This document shows positions 1 to 7,242 of a DNA stretch of 17,658 nt, one piece after another. The notes beneath the pieces are model-generated. The model was not told the DNA's origin and ran no database searches. It saw nothing but the letters and a program-made list of their open reading frames with translations. Within the stretch, counting starts at the first letter, position 1, and each line of letters starts with the position of its first letter. The stretch is from Clostridium lundense DSM 17049 (GTDB lineage Bacteria; Bacillota; Clostridia; Clostridiales; Clostridiaceae). The position numbers and the translations under genes are program-made. The DNA lies in assembly GCF_000619945.1 (NCBI RefSeq), contig NZ_JHVC01000038.1, positions 1 through 17,658 on the forward strand, given 5' to 3'.

Positions 1-90
1 CCCGTTCCCATACCGAACACGAAGGTTAAGCTTTGAAGCGCTGATGGTACTGCAAGGGAGGCTTTGTGGGAGAGTAAGTCGTCGCCAGGT
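1..90 (+). rRNA. rrf: 5S ribosomal RNA, 3' part
   Basis: This is the 3' three quarters of a 5S rRNA; the 5' end lies before the window. The conserved loop segment CCCGTTCCCATACCGAACAC is at the very start, followed by GAAGGTTAAGC, the GCGCTGATGGTACTGC segment, and GGGAGAGTAAGTCGTCGCCAGG at the 3' end, all in 5S order. The mature 3' end is placed near position 90 by analogy with other clostridial 5S RNAs and could be off by a few bases. It is probably the last gene of an rRNA operon, because a hairpin terminator follows at once and no tRNA is seen after it. Confidence 0.93.
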
Positions 91-96
91 AATTAT

Positions 97-130
97 AAAA
101 AACACTAAGCAATTTACTTAGTGTTTTTTT
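97..130. terminator. Bidirectional terminator shared by 5S rRNA and fructokinase
   Basis: AACACTAAG (101-109) pairs perfectly with CTTAGTGTT (117-125) around a 7-base loop. A-tracts precede the stem and a T-tract follows it (to 130), so the structure is a rho-independent terminator on both strands. It ends the rRNA transcript on the plus strand. On the minus strand it ends the fructokinase transcript, whose stop codon at 129-131 overlaps the edge of the hairpin. Confidence 0.85.
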
Positions 131-1079
131 ATTTATTTAACATATTATTAATGGAATTTAAATCTGGCATTATAGAAAGAGAACCTCTCTTTGTAGTAAC
201 TAGGGCTCCTACTGCACTTGCAAATCTTACAATTTTTATTAATTCATCTATAGGTAAATTATTAATATCTTTATCCATTAATTTATATAATACTGCACCA
301 AGAAAAGAATCGCCAGCACCAGTTGTGTCTACTGGAGTTACTTTAAAAGGTTCTACAATTCCGTAATTATCACCATATCGATAAAAACATCCTTTTTCTC
401 CCAAAGTAACGAATATAAACTTTATGTCATAATTATCTAATAGATATCTTGTAGCTTTTTCCATATCAGAAATGTCAGTAATAAATAGTAGTTCTTCTTC
501 TGAAACCTTCAAAATGTCAGCATAATATAGTCCTTTTGTTATTTGGGCTTTTGCAAAATCTAGGTTGTCCCATAAAGCAGGCCTTAAATTAGGATCATAA
601 GATATAAGCTTATCTTTTGCTTTAGCATAATCTAATGCTTTAAAAGTAGCAGATATGGCAGGTTCTTTTGTTAATGAAAGAGAACCAAAGTGAAATATTT
701 TTGTATTATAAATTAAATCTAATCTTAATTCATCTTTTGTAAGCATCATATCTGCTCCAGGATTTCTGTAAAAACTAAAAGTTCTATCTCCATTATCATT
801 AAGATGTACAAATGCTAGGGTTGTATTAAATTCTTTTGAGAGAGCTAATCCTGTAGTATCAATATTAAGATTTTTAAGTGTATTTTTTAGAAATAGACCA
901 AATTGGTCTTCTCCTACCTTTCCAATAAAGGCGGTTTTCTTACCCAATTTAGCTAAAAGGGCTAAAACATTAGCAGGAGCGCCACCAGGATTTTGTTCAA
1001 ACATATTACATCCCTTTTCAGACTTTCCATTAGGTGTGAAATCAATTAATAATTCTCCTAAAGCTACAACATCATACAT
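129..1079 (-). CDS. scrK: Fructokinase / PfkB-family sugar kinase
   Basis: A 316-residue cytosolic ribokinase-family (PfkB) kinase that transfers phosphate from ATP to a sugar, most likely fructose to fructose-6-phosphate. Residues 1-12 form the first strand (VVALGELLIDF). The substrate-binding glycine signature PGGAPANV is at 31-38, KVSEEE at 191-196, and the PfkB signature DTTGAGDSFLGAVL begins at 251, with D257 as the expected catalytic base and GAGD as the anion hole. Length is normal for fructokinases. The start is set by a consensus AGGAGG on the minus strand (complement of 1086-1091), six bases before the ATG. It stands alone, convergent with the rRNA operon, with no sucrose or PTS gene beside it, so the exact sugar is inferred from overall resemblance to ScrK-type enzymes. 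A 2-keto-3-deoxygluconate or other PfkB kinase cannot be fully excluded. The symbol is tentative. Confidence 0.87.
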   Translation of the reverse strand: MYDVVALGELLIDFTPNGKSEKGCNMFEQNPGGAPANVLALLAKLGKKTAFIGKVGEDQFGLFLKNTLKNLNIDTTGLALSKEFNTTLAFVHLNDNGDRTFSFYRNPGADMMLTKDELRLDLIYNTKIFHFGSLSLTKEPAISATFKALDYAKAKDKLISYDPNLRPALWDNLDFAKAQITKGLYYADILKVSEEELLFITDISDMEKATRYLLDNYDIKFIFVTLGEKGCFYRYGDNYGIVEPFKVTPVDTTGAGDSFLGAVLYKLMDKDINNLPIDELIKIVRFASAVGALVTTKRGSLSIMPDLNSINNMLNK

Positions 1080-1363
1080 AATTAACCTCCTGAATATAGT
1101 TCGTTTTATTATGACATAGCTAATTTGTTTAAAAGCATAAACATAAAATATAAAAAATATTTATATATTATATATTTTAGCATGGGAAAGGGTTATATTT
1201 AAATAATTTATGTAGAAGTATTGAAATTAGTTTATATTTAATTTTTCCGACAATTGGAACAATATATTGAAAATGAATGACTTAGTTAAGAATTGGTAAA
1301 TAGTTATCGATAAATAATGGAATAATTGGATGGTTATATTAAACTTAAAAAGGAGAATAGTCT

Positions 1364-2260
1364 ATGTTTGGATGGAAAAAGAACAAAGATCAAAAACAAG
1401 AAAACATTGAAGAACAAGAAATAATTGAGGATGGTTTTAGAGCAGTATATAATGTTGAGTTACTATATGAACAAATGCCTAATTTTTCTACGGAATCTTT
1501 ACTAAAAAGATTAACAAAAAGTTGTGGAAATATAGAAGTATTAACTGAATCAAAAGATAATGGGTTAACATCTTTCATTTTTCACGATTACCTTGTTGAA
1601 TATAAAGATAATAAAAAATTACCAGCCCAATGTATAATTGCTAAAACTAATAAGGAAGTGGAAGTACAATCATTTGAAGGTAGTATTCAACAATCATGGG
1701 AATGGAGAGAAGCAGAAGATGGAATTAAAAAATGTAAGTATTCTGTTTTAGTTTCAGATATGATGGCAGCAGGACTTATATATAAAGATAGATTAGAGTT
1801 ATTTCAAAAACTTTTAGTTGCTATTATTGAAGAATTTCCATGCACAGCTATTAACTGGGTTCCTAGTGGACAAATTGTTAATCCAGCTGCATATATTGAG
1901 TCACAAAAGGATGGATCGAAATTAGGATATTTGTATGGAGCAGTAAATGTAAGATTTTTTAATATAAATGATGGTGCTGAAAATGAAATGTTAATGGATA
2001 CACTAGGTTTAGCTGCACTTGGAATTCCAGATTTACAATGTCATTTTATAGATTTAGATCCAGGAGAAGTTGGACCTCTTTTATATAATTATGCATATTA
2101 TTTATTTGAAAATGGTGATGTTATAGAAGATGGACATACAATAGAAGGGATTAGACCAGGACAGAGGTGGAAATGTCAGCATGAGTTTTCATTGGTTAAA
2201 CCAGAAAGAATAGTATTAGATATTAATCCTAGTAATAGGCATGCTGCGGGAAATAGATAA
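1364..2260 (+). CDS. DUF4261 domain protein
   Basis: A 298-residue soluble protein of unknown function. There is no signal peptide or membrane segment. The N-terminal 23 residues are charged and probably disordered (KKNKDQKQENIEEQE). The C-terminal part, about 205-263, carries the features I associate with DUF4261: a segment MDTLGLAALGIPDLQCHF, then a helix LLYNYAYYLFENGDVIEDG ending in a TIEGI turn. The middle (about 25-200) is a mixed alpha/beta region I do not recognise. The start is supported by AAAAGGAG about nine bases upstream. The ZipA-like gene begins 25 bases downstream on the same strand with its own strong RBS, so the pair is likely one operon. DUF4261 is recalled from motif resemblance and was not confirmed by a profile search. 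Confidence 0.72.
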   Translation: MFGWKKNKDQKQENIEEQEIIEDGFRAVYNVELLYEQMPNFSTESLLKRLTKSCGNIEVLTESKDNGLTSFIFHDYLVEYKDNKKLPAQCIIAKTNKEVEVQSFEGSIQQSWEWREAEDGIKKCKYSVLVSDMMAAGLIYKDRLELFQKLLVAIIEEFPCTAINWVPSGQIVNPAAYIESQKDGSKLGYLYGAVNVRFFNINDGAENEMLMDTLGLAALGIPDLQCHFIDLDPGEVGPLLYNYAYYLFENGDVIEDGHTIEGIRPGQRWKCQHEFSLVKPERIVLDINPSNRHAAGNR

Positions 2261-2285
2261 AGTAAAGTAATCTAGGAGGGGTAAA

Positions 2286-3218
2286 ATGGATATGGGTTTA
2301 CCAGATAAAGGAACAGAAGATATGTCATTTCTATTAAATGTTAGTAATGAAGATACTCCTATAAAACAAGTTGGAAATTTAATAGTTAGAGAGCCAAATG
2401 AAGATTTTTATTGGTTGGTTGATGTAGAGTTTAATCATTTTACAATGTCAGATGAAGATATAATAAGACTTTTAAGTGGATATATTGTATATGGACACGT
2501 TAAAGATTTAAATGTATGGGCAAGTGTTGGAAGAAGAAAAGAGGGCCCTTGTATATATGATAAGATAAGTATTTGCATTGATATTTATGATAATGTAGAT
2601 AATGAAGTTTGTGTTACATATGAGGAACTTGAAAATTATATAGGAAAAATTGAGAGAAAATTTAAAACTATAGGCGATGTTAAAATTATTCCTAGAGAAA
2701 GTATAGAAATGGCAATAAATAAGGGGAATAAAATAAGTGAGTTTTTTCAAAAGGAAGAAATGTTTGAGCATAATATAGTTTTAAAATTGGTATCAGATGA
2801 AGATAGACCTTATAAGGGTAAGGATATATGGGATGTAATGTTATGTTTAGGCATACAGTGGGGAGACATGGATATTTTTCATGCAGAAAATAAGTCACAG
2901 TTTGGTGATGATTATTTATTTAGTATTTCCACCACAACTGATCCAGGATTTTTTTGGTTACATACAATAGCCGAAGATATCTTTGATGATTTAGTTTTTG
3001 TTATGGATATTGCAAGAACTTCAAGTACACTAGAAGCTTTTAATGCTATGTACAGAGCTGCTGAATATATTAAAAAGAGATTAGGTGGTTCCTTATTAGA
3101 TGAGATGGATATGGAAGCTTCTAAAGATAATTATATAGAAGTTATTAATGATACTATTTGTAGATTTAAACAGTGGGGGTTTAAGCCAGGGGAAGATATA
3201 GCACTATTCTTATTTTAA
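2286..3218 (+). CDS. Protein with a C-terminal ZipA FtsZ-binding-like domain
   Basis: A 310-residue soluble protein. Residues about 161-295 follow the order of the E. coli ZipA C-terminal FtsZ-binding domain as I remember it. There is a short strand IVLKLVS, then LGIQWGDMDIFH (188-199), matching the ZipA GDMNIYH block. LFSISTTTDPGFFW (211-224) matches LFSLANMVKPGTF, a strand LVFVMDI (236-242) matches the FMQVP strand, and a helix AFNAMYRAAEYIKKRLGG (251-268) ending in LLDE matches the AQHIADEVGGVVLDD block. The N-terminal 160 residues are unassigned. Unlike real ZipA there is no N-terminal membrane anchor and no Pro/Gln-rich linker, so a division role is not established; the domain may be reused as a protein-binding fold. 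The start has a near-perfect AGGAGGGG (2274-2281). It is probably co-transcribed with the DUF4261 gene upstream. Confidence 0.75.
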   Translation: MDMGLPDKGTEDMSFLLNVSNEDTPIKQVGNLIVREPNEDFYWLVDVEFNHFTMSDEDIIRLLSGYIVYGHVKDLNVWASVGRRKEGPCIYDKISICIDIYDNVDNEVCVTYEELENYIGKIERKFKTIGDVKIIPRESIEMAINKGNKISEFFQKEEMFEHNIVLKLVSDEDRPYKGKDIWDVMLCLGIQWGDMDIFHAENKSQFGDDYLFSISTTTDPGFFWLHTIAEDIFDDLVFVMDIARTSSTLEAFNAMYRAAEYIKKRLGGSLLDEMDMEASKDNYIEVINDTICRFKQWGFKPGEDIALFLF

Positions 3219-3254
3219 ATTATAAGATTGGATAGGTTATTATTAATTTTTATC

Positions 3255-3289
3255 TCCATCCTAGATAGTGCAAAAAACCTAGGGATGGA
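3255..3289 (+). repeat. Imperfect inverted repeat after the ZipA-like gene
   Basis: TCCATCC (3255-3261) pairs with GGATGGA (3283-3289). The stem extends inward through TAG/CTA with one bulged G at 3282, leaving a 14-base loop containing an A-tract. It could end the upstream operon as an RNA hairpin, but no T-run follows on either strand, so it is not called a classical terminator. Confidence 0.5.
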
Positions 3290-3306
3290 CAGGAAGTATT
3301 TTACAA

Positions 3307-3335
3307 TTGACTAAAACATAATGTTCTTGTACAAT
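3307..3335 (+). promoter_or_regulatory. Sigma-A promoter for the ferredoxin gene
   Basis: TTGACT (3307-3312) and TACAAT (3330-3335) are separated by exactly 17 bases, each one mismatch from consensus. The predicted transcription start is near 3342, inside the inverted repeat described next. The first gene downstream is the ferredoxin at 3380. Confidence 0.75.
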
Positions 3336-3336
3336 C

Positions 3337-3363
3337 TTAATATACCCTGTATGGGTATATTAA
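3337..3363. promoter_or_regulatory. Perfect 11-bp inverted repeat, CsoR/CstR-like operator
   Basis: The left arm TTAATATACCC (3337-3347) is the exact reverse complement of the right arm (3353-3363), with a 5-base spacer TGTAT. It sits 2 bases after the -10 box, so a bound protein would block initiation. The core, ATACCC facing GGGTAT with a short spacer, resembles operators of the CsoR/RcnR/CstR family of copper, nickel and persulfide repressors. The family assignment is inference from the motif, and no such regulator gene is in the window. The same repeat could form a 5'-UTR hairpin if transcription starts upstream of it. Confidence 0.6.
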
Positions 3364-3379
3364 GAAAGGAAGAGATAGA

Positions 3380-3574
3380 ATGAAAAAAGTAAAATTGATA
3401 AAAGATAGGTGTGATAGCTCACCATTTTGTGCAGCGAAAAGAGCTTGTCCTGCTCGTGCTATAGAATTTAAAAAGACTGGATTTTTTTCTGGGAATATTG
3501 TTATAAATGAAGAAAAATGTATTGGATGTAGTAAATGCGTAGCAGCATGTCCTCATGGAGCGTTAAAATTATAA
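3380..3574 (+). CDS. Small ferredoxin-like 4Fe-4S protein with atypical first motif
   Basis: A 64-residue cytosolic protein of bacterial-type 2[4Fe-4S] ferredoxin size, presumably an electron carrier or iron-sulfur module. The C-terminal motif is canonical: C47-x2-C50-x2-C53-x3-C57-P. The N-terminal motif is not: it reads C11-x5-C17-x5-C23-P, so one of the usual eight cysteines is missing and the spacing is stretched. By ferredoxin rules C47, C50, C53 and C23 would hold one normal cluster. Only C11, C17 and C57 remain for the other, which could be a 3Fe-4S cluster, a 4Fe-4S cluster with a non-cysteine ligand, or absent. The start is set by AAAGGA (3365-3370). The gene is monocistronic, between its own promoter with operator and a strong hairpin. 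Confidence 0.85.
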   Translation: MKKVKLIKDRCDSSPFCAAKRACPARAIEFKKTGFFSGNIVINEEKCIGCSKCVAACPHGALKL

Positions 3575-3587
3575 TACTAATATTTGC

Positions 3588-3624
3588 TTAAGACCCTATA
3601 CAATAGTGTAGGGTCTTAAATTTT
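3588..3624 (+). terminator. Terminator hairpin after the ferredoxin gene
   Basis: TTAAGACCCTATAC (3588-3601) pairs with GTGTAGGGTCTTAA (3606-3619) over 14 base pairs, including one wobble pair, around the loop AATA. A short T-run (3621-3624) follows. The stem is strong and the T-tract weak. It begins 14 bases after the stop codon. Confidence 0.65.
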
Positions 3625-3893
3625 AAGCTCATTATATAGTAAAATCATAAGTTATATCAAAAAAATGTTGAATAATGATTTTAAATATATTATTATAAAA
3701 ATAGAAATATAACCATTTTATGGCGAAACAAGAAGAAAAATAGTATATTTAATAGGAATTATGAAAATAGTAAATGAAACAGCTAATGTAGTAAAACTTT
3801 GTTTAAAGACTTTAATAGTATTTAGGAAAACATGGTTTTAAATAAAGAAAATTTAATTTTATTAGAAATATTCAATGAAGGGAAGTTGATACA
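3625..3893 (+). promoter_or_regulatory. AT-rich leader of the five-gene operon; weak promoter candidate
   Basis: A very AT-rich stretch with no gene, tRNA or riboswitch that I can recognise. The best promoter candidate is TTGAAT (3669-3674), 17 bases, TATTAT (3692-3697), which would leave a leader of about 190 bases. In sequence this AT-rich such matches arise by chance. The ribosome binding site AAGGGAAG (3878-3885) precedes the ATG at 3894. Confidence 0.35.
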
Positions 3894-5312
3894 ATGATAA
3901 ATTTGAGTAAGGAATATATAGATTCCCTTGCAACTAATGCTAGTGCTATGAAAAATGGAAACAAATTATCAAGAGATGGATCTTTTATAAAACTTAACAA
4001 ATCCGAAGATGAATCTATAATATTTGGAGAATGCAAAGGAAGCGGAAAGAACAACTACATATGTTCTGCGGATTTTATAAATGAAAGTAATCCAATATTT
4101 AGATGTAGCTGTCCAAGCAAACAATTTCCTTGTAAGCACACTTTAGGTCTTATGTACGCATTTGCTGACGGCAAGGAATTTACAATTGATAATATACCAG
4201 AAGATATTATCGAAAAGAGAGGAAAAATTGAAAAAAGGGAGCAAAATAAAATAGAAAAGAAGAAAGTTCCTGCTAAGAAGAATAAATCTGCTATAAAGAA
4301 AAAAATAAAAGCTCAATTAGAGGGAATTGAGCTTTTAGATAAAATAGTTAAAGGTATTTTAAAGCAGGGATTTGGGAGTATACATAAGGAAAATATAAAA
4401 GAACTAAGTTCTCAATTAAAGGAACTAGGAAACTATTATATACCAGGGGCTCAGTCAGAGCTTAAAAGACTTATTGAAATGATTTTAGATAATGAAGTGG
4501 ATAATGAAAATGCTTTAATGCAAGCAATATATTTAAAATCTCTTGTAAAAGAAGGTAAGAAGCATTTGGAAAATAGGTTAGAGGATGAAGAGCTGAATCT
4601 TTCTATAAGCTCTGATATAGAAGAATTATTAGGACATGCATGGAAACTTACAGAACTAGAGGAATTAGGACAATCAAAAAAGGATGTTAATTTAGTACAA
4701 CTTTCATTTTCTTCATATGTTGATACTGCTAGGGAGGAATATATAGATGAAGGAATCTTTTTAGATTTAAATACAGGGGAAATAAGAAATACTTATAATT
4801 ATCGTCCAGTTAGGAGAAAATCTGATGCTGAAGGCGAATATGCACCAAACTGTTTATTAGAGATTCCTACTTTATACATATATCCTGGAGAGTTAAATCT
4901 AAGAGTTAGATGGGAAGAAATAATCATAAAAGAAATGCAGCAGAAACATTATGAAAAAGCTTTTAGTTATGGTGAAAAATCCTATGCTGATGTTATAAAG
5001 AAGGTAAAGAATTATATTAAAAATCCTTTAGTAAGTAAAATGCCTAGTATGCTTTTAAGGTACAGCAACATAGGAAAAGTAGAAAATAATTGGGTAATAG
5101 AAGACGGAGAAGGAAATAGATTAGTTTTAAATGGAGATGAATCTAATTTAGGTTATAAAACAGGATGTAGAATATTACCTTTACTTAATTTTAACTATAT
5201 GAAGGATGGAGTTATGCTAGTAAAATTTCATTATAATATCCAAACTAGAAGCTTAGAAGTATATCCGCTTAGCATACTTACTGAGAAAGAAATTATAAGA
5301 CTTACTTATTAG
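3894..5312 (+). CDS. SWIM zinc-finger protein, first gene of the AAA+/VWA/DUF5682 module
   Basis: A 472-residue soluble protein. A SWIM-type zinc finger is at about 69-90, with C71-x-C73-x6-C80-x-H82 followed by a hydrophobic helix (TLGLMYAFA). SWIM fingers bind DNA or protein partners. A lysine-rich, probably flexible linker follows (about 108-141, with runs such as IEKKK, AKKNK and KKKIK), suggesting contact with nucleic acid or an acidic partner. The remaining 330 residues begin with a helical region and end in a mixed strand-rich region I do not recognise. The start has AAGGGAAG nine bases upstream. The stop (5310-5312) overlaps the AGGAGG of the HEAT-like gene. SWIM proteins are a recurring partner of MoxR/VWA/DUF5682 clusters in other bacteria, as I recall it. 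No role for this protein has been shown here. Confidence 0.83.
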   Translation: MINLSKEYIDSLATNASAMKNGNKLSRDGSFIKLNKSEDESIIFGECKGSGKNNYICSADFINESNPIFRCSCPSKQFPCKHTLGLMYAFADGKEFTIDNIPEDIIEKRGKIEKREQNKIEKKKVPAKKNKSAIKKKIKAQLEGIELLDKIVKGILKQGFGSIHKENIKELSSQLKELGNYYIPGAQSELKRLIEMILDNEVDNENALMQAIYLKSLVKEGKKHLENRLEDEELNLSISSDIEELLGHAWKLTELEELGQSKKDVNLVQLSFSSYVDTAREEYIDEGIFLDLNTGEIRNTYNYRPVRRKSDAEGEYAPNCLLEIPTLYIYPGELNLRVRWEEIIIKEMQQKHYEKAFSYGEKSYADVIKKVKNYIKNPLVSKMPSMLLRYSNIGKVENNWVIEDGEGNRLVLNGDESNLGYKTGCRILPLLNFNYMKDGVMLVKFHYNIQTRSLEVYPLSILTEKEIIRLTY

Positions 5313-5321
5313 GAGGAAATT

Positions 5322-7214
5322 ATGAGTAGAGAATTATTAATAGAATTACAGAAGGAATGTACAGAGTTAGCTGTAGCAGGAAGTGATCTTTCTATAGGTA
5401 ATTTTAAACTTGAAAAATTATTGCCTAAATTTGAAAAGATTGGTGAAAAGATAAAACCATTCAAAATGGTTTCAGATAGAATACAAAAACTTTTAAATTC
5501 ACAAAAAGAGGAAAGTGGAGATAATTTAATAGCTCTATCAACCTTAGTAAATGCCATAGTACTTACTCAAGCACAAACAGGTATAGAAGGAGAAATAGAA
5601 GTTTTACAGGGATGTAATAAGAAAATAAATACATGTACCCAAAACCTTAAGATAGAACCAGTAGTTGAGGCTTTAACTAGCAATGGTGGAGGACGCTACG
5701 CAGTTATAGAAGAGGGGTTTAGAGAAGGAGTTTTTTCAGATACTAGATTACTTCCTTTATTAATAAAGGGGTTAGATGACAAATATGCGGAAATAGGCCA
5801 ACTTATTTATGATAAGCTTTCTTCAGATAATGATGAAATTCCATTTTCTCTTTTACAGGAGACTTTTAATAACCAAGGAAAAAAAGGAGATGCATTAAGG
5901 CTTAGGCTTATGGCTAAAGCTTTAGGACATGAGGGAAGAGAATTTTGTATTGATTTATTAGAGGATAGTTCTAAAGAAGTTAAAATTGAAGCTATAAATA
6001 TTTTGGGTAATTTCAATGATGTAGAAGGGTCTTTACTGGAGAAGGCAAAAACAGAGATTTTATTAGAACAGGTAAAGTCAAGAGCAAAAGATGTTAGAAA
6101 GGCAGCTTATTTGGGTCTTGTAAAAATAAATTCAGAAGAGGCAAGGGCAGAATTAAAGAACGCTATTAAAAAGAGTGACTATAATATAGTTTTAGAGGCT
6201 ATGGAAGAAAATTATTTAGAAAACTATGAACAAGGTATTTTAAATCACTCTGATGTTTTAATTACAGGATTAAAAGATGTTTATGAAAAAATGGTTAAAA
6301 AGAATACTCCTACTAATCTTGAGAAGATAATTGAAATATTAAAAGAACTAAGGATTCATAAAAGTGAAGAAGCATTTCAGTTTTTAATAAAATGTGTAGA
6401 AGAAGACATTATGGTGGATTGGCATAAAATAGAATATCGTAATGTTATGGCAGTAGAAAGATATGTGGTTAATTGTATAGCAGAATATGAAAATATTCCA
6501 GAAGAAATTTTAGAATTGATAGAAAGTAGAAAAGAAAGAAATGAAGGCAGAATTTTTGATGTAGCTTTTAGAGTTTCTTTAAATAATAGAAAACAAGAAG
6601 AAGTATATGAAATATATAGTCCTTATTTTATAAATAAATCCATAAAAAAAGAGATTTTAGAAAGCGTATTGCAGCATTTTTCTTGGTATTTAGGATATGG
6701 AGATAAAAATTGTGCTAGACACGGTTGGTATAGAAATTTAGAAGAAGATGAAATTAAAATCATGTTACAACCTGTTAAGAAAGACTTTGATAAAAGATGG
6801 GTTAACATATTTAAAGAATATAAAGCCTATGGACTGCTTGCTTATACTATAGATAAAGAAGATACTGATACCGTAGAATTTATGGTTAATAAAATGAAAA
6901 ATTTCCAAGATATTAAAAAAGATGTTAGAGCAAGGTTTAGAGAATATTCAATTGCTTTTATGGATGTTGCTATAGGACTAATAAAGATCGGACATGAGCA
7001 AGCGTATGAAGCTATTTTGGAAGATTTAAAGAATCCAAGAAGTTTTAGTACTATGGATGAAATGTTGTTATTTATTCCTTATTTACCTGAAAGTTATAGA
7101 GAAGACTTGAAAAAGTTTATAAATGATTCAAGGAATAGTGATAGATATGTTAGTAATTCATTTGAAGCTACAAGACTGATTACAATGGAAGATGTCTTAA
7201 ATAGAATAAAGTAA
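5322..7214 (+). CDS. HEAT-like alpha-helical repeat protein
   Basis: A 630-residue, almost wholly helical, charged soluble protein without signal peptide or membrane segment. Residues about 110-300 show HEAT/armadillo-like repeats of 30-40 residues. Examples are the block containing RLRLMAKALGHEGREFCIDLLED, the one with VKIEAINILGNFNDVEGSLL, and DVRKAAYLGLVKINSEEARAEL, each with the typical D-x-x-V-R/K-x-x-A pattern. The rest, including a Trp/His-rich patch around FSWYLGYGDKNCARHGWYR, is unassigned. HEAT solenoids act as scaffolds, so this is the likely assembly platform of the operon's complex. The start is fixed by AGGAGG at 5311-5316. It may correspond to the helical gene (for example of DUF5691 type) seen in related clusters elsewhere, but I cannot confirm that. 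Confidence 0.75.
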   Translation: MSRELLIELQKECTELAVAGSDLSIGNFKLEKLLPKFEKIGEKIKPFKMVSDRIQKLLNSQKEESGDNLIALSTLVNAIVLTQAQTGIEGEIEVLQGCNKKINTCTQNLKIEPVVEALTSNGGGRYAVIEEGFREGVFSDTRLLPLLIKGLDDKYAEIGQLIYDKLSSDNDEIPFSLLQETFNNQGKKGDALRLRLMAKALGHEGREFCIDLLEDSSKEVKIEAINILGNFNDVEGSLLEKAKTEILLEQVKSRAKDVRKAAYLGLVKINSEEARAELKNAIKKSDYNIVLEAMEENYLENYEQGILNHSDVLITGLKDVYEKMVKKNTPTNLEKIIEILKELRIHKSEEAFQFLIKCVEEDIMVDWHKIEYRNVMAVERYVVNCIAEYENIPEEILELIESRKERNEGRIFDVAFRVSLNNRKQEEVYEIYSPYFINKSIKKEILESVLQHFSWYLGYGDKNCARHGWYRNLEEDEIKIMLQPVKKDFDKRWVNIFKEYKAYGLLAYTIDKEDTDTVEFMVNKMKNFQDIKKDVRARFREYSIAFMDVAIGLIKIGHEQAYEAILEDLKNPRSFSTMDEMLLFIPYLPESYREDLKKFINDSRNSDRYVSNSFEATRLITMEDVLNRIK

Positions 7215-7242
7215 AAAATATTGAATTTTAGGAGTTGTAAAA

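Noticed and set aside
121..366. Plus-strand open frame of 81 codons beside the 5S rRNA
   Set aside because: It lies antisense to the 3' end of the well-supported fructokinase gene, begins within the terminator region and has no ribosome binding site.
1080..1363. Search for a riboswitch or T-box between the fructokinase and DUF4261 genes
   Set aside because: The 284 bases are AT-rich with only weak, chance-level promoter boxes and A/T inverted repeats. No conserved RNA core was recognised.
2508..2898. Two minus-strand open frames of 87 and 68 codons
   Set aside because: Both are antisense to the ZipA-like gene, are low-complexity Ile/Tyr/Phe-rich products of AT-rich codons, and lack ribosome binding sites.
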